Shown here piece by piece: positions 60,938 to 64,000 of a stretch of 64,000 nt of DNA (positions are counted from its first letter, which is position 1; each line of letters begins with the position of its first letter). The position numbers were made by a program, and so were the translations under genes. The DNA is taken from positions 3,534,001-3,598,000 of the forward strand of contig NZ_CP083809.1 in the NCBI RefSeq assembly GCF_020149765.1, given 5' to 3'. Under the pieces are notes generated by a model. That model was given only the letters and a program-made list of their open reading frames with translations. It was not told the DNA's origin and did not search any database. This DNA is from Pantoea agglomerans. Its GTDB lineage: Bacteria > Pseudomonadota > Gammaproteobacteria > Enterobacterales > Enterobacteriaceae.

Positions 60938-61753
60938 TTACACTCTCCCTGAGCCGGTTAAATCGGCAAGATAGTCTCCGGCGGCAAACCGGAACGGGAC
61001 AGGTCCGTCCGCAATCCCATCCAGAAACTGACGCACGCGCGGATCGGGGTTTTGCCGCAGCTCTGGCGTGCTGCCCTGAGCGATAATTTTCTGGCCGGCC
61101 ACGATATAGGCTCTGTCGGCGATGCTGAGCACTTCCGGCACGTCGTGCGACACCACGATGCAGGTCAGGCCCAGCGAATGGTTCAGCTCGTCGATCAGCT
61201 TGACCAGCACACCCATGGTAATAGGATCCTGGCCGACGAAAGGTTCGTCGAACATGATCAGCTCCGGCTCAAGCGCGATGGCACGCGCCAGCGCCGCGCG
61301 CCGCGCCATGCCGCCTGAAAGCTCCGCCGGCTTTAGCTGTGCCGCGCCGCGCAGTCCCACCGCTTCCAGCTTCATCATCACCGTGCTGTGCAGCAGCGGC
61401 GCAGGAAGCTGCGTATGTTCGCGCAGCGGCCAGGCCACATTTTCATACACGGTCAGATCGGTGAACAGCGCACCGGACTGAAACAGCATGCTCATTTTTT
61501 TACGGGTTTCATAAAGCTTCGCGCGCGACAAGCTGGGAATATTTTCACCGCGAAACCAGATCTCGCCCCGATCGGGCTGCAGCTGGCCGCCGATCAGGCG
61601 CAGCAGCGTCGTTTTACCTATGCCCGACGGGCCCATAATGGCCGTGACTTTTCCCTTTGGCACCGTCAGCGAAATATCGTCGAAAATCGGACGATCGCCG
61701 CGTGAAAAACTGACGCCACGAACCTCAACCAGGTTCGTTTCCTGTTGGTCCAT
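60938..61753 (-). CDS. mlaF: MlaF, ATPase of the Mla phospholipid transporter
   Basis: ABC ATPase of 271 residues (269 in E. coli) driving phospholipid transport at the inner membrane. Walker [12 protein letters not shown] (near 41), signature [14 protein letters not shown] and Walker [13 protein letters not shown] are intact, with the switch His in VVSHDVPE. The start opens [11 protein letters not shown] after AGAGGTAATA; upstream codons to 61969 are not family-like. It heads mlaFEDCB and is divergent from yrbG. Confidence 0.96.
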   Translation of the reverse strand: MDQQETNLVEVRGVSFSRGDRPIFDDISLTVPKGKVTAIMGPSGIGKTTLLRLIGGQLQPDRGEIWFRGENIPSLSRAKLYETRKKMSMLFQSGALFTDLTVYENVAWPLREHTQLPAPLLHSTVMMKLEAVGLRGAAQLKPAELSGGMARRAALARAIALEPELIMFDEPFVGQDPITMGVLVKLIDELNHSLGLTCIVVSHDVPEVLSIADRAYIVAGQKIIAQGSTPELRQNPDPRVRQFLDGIADGPVPFRFAAGDYLADLTGSGRV

Positions 61754-61978
61754 TATTACCTCTTCTGTGGATCGGGCGTTATAAAGCCTACGATGGTAGC
61801 CTGTAACGCGCCAGTTCACGATAGCATTACAGAAACTTACTGCCTTCATTTGGCGAAAGCGGGCATAAAATTTACTTTTGCCGCTCAGACGGTCAAAATC
61901 AGCGCCTGTTTCTGATGACAGAACCTGAAACCTGCTGCACAAGACGTGACGGCAACGCATTTCATCCAAGGATTTTCC

Positions 61979-62959
61979 ATGTTCGTAGCCTCTGCCCTGC
62001 TGATCGTTGGTTTGATTTTACTGGCTTATGGCGCCGATCGCCTGGTGTTTAGCGCCGCGATACTCTGTCGATCCTTTGGTATCCCGCCGCTGATTATCGG
62101 CATGACGGTCGTCAGCATCGGCACCTCGCTTCCGGAGATGATCCTCTCTTTTTCGGCGGCGCAGCATGGCCAGATGGATCTTGCCGTTGGCGCCGCGCTG
62201 GGCTCCAACATCACCAATATCTTATTGATACTCGGCGGCGCGGCGCTGCTGCACCCTCTGAACATATACTCCAATCTGATTCGGCGCGAACTGCCGCTGA
62301 TGCTGCTGGTCTCACTACTCAGCGGCCTGATGCTGTTTGATAACTACCTGAGTCGCCTTGACGGCCTCGGCCTGATCGCTATCGCCATCGCCTATCTGCT
62401 GGTGGCGATCCGCTTTGCGCGCCGCGCCGAACGCGACAATAGCGATACCCTGACGCGCGAACAGCTTGCGGAGCTGCCGCGCGAAGAGAGCGGCAATACG
62501 GTGGCCTTTCTCTGGCTGGCGGTCGCGCTGATTATTTTGCCGATGTCGACGCGCATGGTGATCGATAACGCCACCGCCTTTGCCGACTATTTCGGCGTCA
62601 GCGAGCTGGTGATGGGCGCGACGTTAATCGCCGTCGGTACCAGCCTGCCAGAGCTGGCGACGGTGGTGGCGGGCGCGCTGAAAGGCGAAGATGATATCGC
62701 CATCGGCAATCTGATTGGCGCCAATATTTATAATATCGCCATCGTGCTGGGCCTGCCCGCGCTGCTTAACCCCGGCGGCGTGGACGAGCACGCCTTCGCG
62801 CGCGATTACTGGGTGATGCTCGGCGTCAGCGCGCTGTTCACCCTGCTCTGCCTGCAGCGCAGCCGCCGCATCGGCCGCGTCGCGGGCGCCCTCTTACTCT
62901 GTGGTTTCATCGTCTGGGGCGCGCTTTTGTGGATTCAGCCCGCTTTCCTCGACGGATAA
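61979..62959 (+). CDS. yrbG: YrbG, calcium/sodium antiporter family (CaCA) protein
   Basis: Membrane antiporter of 326 residues (325 in E. coli) with about ten helices. The two inverted alpha-repeats each show the ion-binding motif: SIGTSLPEMILSF near residue 50 and AVGTSLPELATVV near 220. The physiological ion is not certain in enterobacteria. It starts an operon with kdsD and kdsC; kdsD follows after 17 bases. Confidence 0.94.
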   Translation: MFVASALLIVGLILLAYGADRLVFSAAILCRSFGIPPLIIGMTVVSIGTSLPEMILSFSAAQHGQMDLAVGAALGSNITNILLILGGAALLHPLNIYSNLIRRELPLMLLVSLLSGLMLFDNYLSRLDGLGLIAIAIAYLLVAIRFARRAERDNSDTLTREQLAELPREESGNTVAFLWLAVALIILPMSTRMVIDNATAFADYFGVSELVMGATLIAVGTSLPELATVVAGALKGEDDIAIGNLIGANIYNIAIVLGLPALLNPGGVDEHAFARDYWVMLGVSALFTLLCLQRSRRIGRVAGALLLCGFIVWGALLWIQPAFLDG

Positions 62960-62976
62960 CAAAGGACCGATTTGCC

Positions 62977-63963
62977 ATGTCAACTCAGCTTTCAAACGCG
63001 AATTTCGACTTTCAAGCGGCGGGAAAAGCGGTACTGCGCATCGAGCGTGAAGGTCTGGAGCAGCTGGACCAGTATATTAACGACGACTTTAGCCGCGCCT
63101 GTGAGATGATCTATCGCTGTCAGGGCAAAGTGGTGGTGATGGGCATGGGCAAGTCGGGCCATATCGGTAAAAAGATGGCCGCCACCTTCGCCAGCACCGG
63201 CACGCCCGCCTTTTTTGTGCATCCGGGCGAAGCCAGCCACGGCGACCTCGGTATGGTCGGCCGCGGTGATGTGGTGCTCGCTATCTCTAACAGCGGCGAG
63301 TCCAACGAGATTCTGGCGCTGATCCCGGTGCTGAAGCGGCAGCATGTGCCGCTTATCTGCCTTACCAGCCGTCCCGAGAGCGCCATGGGCCGCGCCGCCG
63401 ACGTGCATCTCTGCGTGAAGGTGCCGCAGGAAGCCTGCCCGCTCGGGCTCGCCCCGACCACCAGCACCACGGCGACGCTGGTCATGGGCGATGCGCTGGC
63501 GGTGGCGCTGCTGGAGGCGCGCGGCTTTACCGCAGAAGATTTCGCCCTGTCGCATCCGGGCGGCGCGCTGGGACGCAAGCTGCTGCTGCACGTTAGCGAC
63601 ATCATGCACAGCGGCGACGAGATCCCGCACGTTACGCGCGACGCCTCGCTGCGCGACGCGCTGCTGGAGATTACGCGCAAAAATTTAGGGCTGACGGTTA
63701 TCGTTGACGATCTGATGAAGATTGAAGGCATTTTTACCGACGGCGACCTGCGCCGCATCTTCGATATGGGCATCGACTTTCAGAAAGCCACCATTTCGGA
63801 AGTGATGACGCGCGGCGGCATTCGGGTTCGCCCCAATATGCTGGCGGTCGAGGCGCTGAACCTGATGCAAAACAAAAACATTACCGCTGTGCTGGTGGCC
63901 GATGACGATCGTCTGCTCGGTGTGGTACATATGCATGACATGCTGCGCGCCGGCGTAGTCTGA
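62977..63963 (+). CDS. kdsD: arabinose-5-phosphate isomerase KdsD
   Basis: Interconverts ribulose-5-phosphate and arabinose-5-phosphate, the precursor of Kdo for LPS. It has 328 residues, the E. coli length. The N-terminal SIS domain has GMGKSGHIGKKMAATFASTG and SNSGESNEI, and two CBS domains follow (from about residue 205, DIMHSGDEIPHV and EVMTRGGIRV). The start opens MSTQLSNANFDF after AAAGGA. kdsC follows after 13 bases. Confidence 0.97.
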   Translation: MSTQLSNANFDFQAAGKAVLRIEREGLEQLDQYINDDFSRACEMIYRCQGKVVVMGMGKSGHIGKKMAATFASTGTPAFFVHPGEASHGDLGMVGRGDVVLAISNSGESNEILALIPVLKRQHVPLICLTSRPESAMGRAADVHLCVKVPQEACPLGLAPTTSTTATLVMGDALAVALLEARGFTAEDFALSHPGGALGRKLLLHVSDIMHSGDEIPHVTRDASLRDALLEITRKNLGLTVIVDDLMKIEGIFTDGDLRRIFDMGIDFQKATISEVMTRGGIRVRPNMLAVEALNLMQNKNITAVLVADDDRLLGVVHMHDMLRAGVV

Positions 63964-63976
63964 ACAGGAAACAAGA

Positions 63977-64000
63977 ATGTCGGTAAATACTTCCCTGGTG
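63977..64000 (+). CDS. kdsC: start of kdsC (3-deoxy-manno-octulosonate-8-phosphatase), cut by window edge
   Basis: Only the first eight codons (MSVNTSLV) are present, preceded by AGGAAACAAGA. Identification rests on the conserved order yrbG-kdsD-kdsC, not on the sequence of these codons. Confidence 0.6.

Overview
The window is chromosomal DNA from a GC-rich member of the Enterobacterales. Protein sequences and gene order are very close to E. coli but clearly diverged. The high GC content and the gene set suggest Erwiniaceae (Pantoea/Mixta/Erwinia-like); that placement is inference, because no rRNA is present. Coding density is high. I see no integrase, transposase, prophage gene or CRISPR array.

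Layout. (1) 1-4195: end of pyrB, then pyrI, ridA and the anaerobic ribonucleotide reductase pair nrdD-nrdG. (2) 4192-10553: yraR, yhbO, yhbP, yhbQ, yhbS and the O2-independent ubiquinone genes ubiT/ubiUV, then the luciferase-like yhbW. (3) 10572-12403: an accessory pair where E. coli has mtr, an AraC-type regulator divergent from an SDR protein that lacks the usual catalytic Ser and Tyr. (4) 12475-31472: a long housekeeping block on the minus strand: deaD, yrbN, nlpI, pnp, rpsO, truB, rbfA, infB, nusA, rimP, tRNA-fMet, tRNA-Leu, secG, glmM, folP, ftsH, rlmE and greA, with yhbY on plus. (5) 31723-34877: dacB followed after 3 nt by the two-component pair pmrA-pmrB. (6) 34878-53078: a complete enterobactin-type catecholate siderophore locus: fepA / fes-ybdZ-entF / fepC-fepG-fepD / entS / fepB / entC-E-B-A-H. 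(7) 53118-64000: obgE, rpmA, rplU, ispB, sfsB, murA, ibaG, the mlaFEDCB lipid-transport operon, yrbG, kdsD and the first codons of kdsC.

How the genes work together. The siderophore block is the main accessory feature. EntC, EntB and EntA make 2,3-dihydroxybenzoate. EntE activates it and loads it on the EntB carrier domain. EntF, helped by the MbtH-like YbdZ, adds serine and cyclises the trimer. EntH proofreads misloaded carriers and EntS exports the product. FepA, FepB, FepD, FepG and FepC bring the ferric form back, and Fes hydrolyses it to release iron. Fur-box-like palindromes lie in all three divergent intergenic regions. The phosphopantetheinyl transferase entD and the E. coli gene fepE are not in the locus. 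The cluster abuts pmrB, a predicted Fe(III)/envelope sensor kinase, with stop codons back to back.

The housekeeping blocks cover translation (infB, nusA, rimP, rbfA, truB, rpsO, rpmA, rplU, obgE), RNA turnover (pnp, deaD), envelope synthesis (glmM, murA, dacB, mla genes, kdsD/kdsC) and quinone synthesis (ubiTUV, ispB). I did not find a clearly new multi-gene system. The most unusual items are the catalytically altered SDR protein, the shortened yrbN leader ORF, the placement of the ent locus beside pmrAB, and tandem terminators just before rimP-nusA-infB.
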